Made by a program: the position numbers and the translations under genes
From: Eudorina sp. 2006-703-Eu-15
Lineage: Eukaryota > Chlorophyta > Chlorophyceae > Chlamydomonadales > Volvocaceae
Reading direction: 5' to 3'
DNA: 64,000 nucleotides
NCBI GenBank assembly: GCA_003117195.1
Contig: BDSI01000083.1
Span: 416,607-480,606, forward strand
Notes under the pieces: generated by a model
Seen by the model: only the letters and a program-made list of their open reading frames with translations
Database searches by the model: none
Told to the model about the DNA's origin: nothing
Shown here: positions 63,463 to 64,000 of the stretch, one piece after another
How positions within the stretch are numbered: position 1 is the stretch's first letter
How the letters are laid out: every line of letters begins with the position of its first letter

Positions 63463-64000
63463 CTGTGCGGCGCGTGCGGTGCGTGAAGACGGCGGTTCGG
63501 CATCAAACACACGCGGGACGAGAACAACCCCAGAGAGGGAACCGACTCCGACCGGAAGAAACAGGCGTTTGGATGTGCGAAACAGGCGTTTGGATGTGCG
63601 AAACAGGCGTTTGGATGTGCCCCCAATATGTCAGGTGTTTCGTCAGGGGCTCCATGATACCGGGGGCGGGGCGGGGCGGCGAGGCAGCAGCCGTGGTGGA
63701 CCCAAGGGACGCGGTCCTGGCCTGGAGCTGCACGCGGCACGGGCGCCCGCCAGCTATGTATGCCGACCGGGTCGGTCGGGCGACAGGGCGTCATCCCGCG
63801 GCCGGCTCCATCCCGACAGCCGGCCCTAGTAGCCTGAGCAACGCCACAATGACCGCACACCGTCGTCAGACGGCATAAAACCAAACCCCCGGCGCCTGCA
63901 CCCCAGTCACCCCCGCCGCCTGCACCCCAGTCACCCCCGCCGCCTGCACCCCAGTCACCCCCGCCGCCTGCACCCCAGTCACCCCGCCGCCTGCACCCCA
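63463..64000. other. phosphatase intron with two minisatellites
   Basis: No exon ending in the expected GNH(D) codon was found here, so the stretch is treated as intron. It contains three 21-bp units (AACAGGCGTTTGGATGTGCGA, 63560-63622) and a 24-bp array (GCCTGCACCCCAGTCACCCC + CGCC, about 4.5 units, 63893-64000) that runs off the window end. Confidence 0.6.

Overview
This window looks like a nuclear genomic segment from a chlamydomonadalean (volvocine-type) green alga. The evidence is dense GT-AG introns, very GC-rich exons on the right three quarters, TGTAA-type polyadenylation motifs, three interstitial copies of the TTTTAGGG telomere unit, abundant (CA)n, RS-, Ala- and Gly-rich coding runs, and an extracellular-matrix-like gene with an SPKPP hinge. 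The species cannot be named from sequence alone. Almost no gene is a single ORF, so genes were rebuilt exon by exon by matching splice sites and reading phase. For the multi-exon genes complete in the window, the summed CDS length is divisible by three.

Layout. 3.2-14.9 kb (+): a 12-exon secreted, modular, pherophorin-like gene lying in AT-richer DNA, in which every intron is phase 1. Its introns hold an antisense LINE remnant, a tRNA-like fragment and a 351-bp TRIM-like element. 16.8-26.6 kb (-): a 17-exon MORN-repeat phosphatidylinositol-4-phosphate 5-kinase with one GC-AG intron. 28.1-34.9 kb (+): a 9-exon AK7-type adenylate kinase (epimerase-like + ADK + Dpy-30-like), probably axonemal. 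37.1-40.9 kb (-): a 5-exon, probably plastid-targeted protein that I do not recognise. 41.4-42.3 kb (+): SLX9 ribosome biogenesis factor. 42.9-50.2 kb (-): a 13-exon PRP4 splicing kinase. 51.0-51.9 kb (-): a small unrecognised gene of micro-exons. 52.0-53.2 kb (-): a 91-aa candidate tail-anchored membrane protein. 54.1-57.6 kb (+): an Msp1/ATAD1-type AAA ATPase. 60.4-63.5 kb (-): the 3' part of a TRAP-type purple acid phosphatase whose 5' end lies outside the window.

The genes alternate as divergent and convergent pairs and do not form a pathway or operon. Two arrangements deserve attention. The ECM gene is built from interchangeable symmetric exons. The membrane-extraction ATPase Msp1 is divergent from a small gene that itself looks like a tail-anchored protein. 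Introns and intergenic DNA are rich in dispersed repeats. These include a family ending in ATATGTAACG plus a (CA)n tract, a family ending in a GGGCCCACTGTAA-like motif, a GACAGCGAAACC intronic repeat, and many minisatellites, several of which duplicate or flank splice sites.
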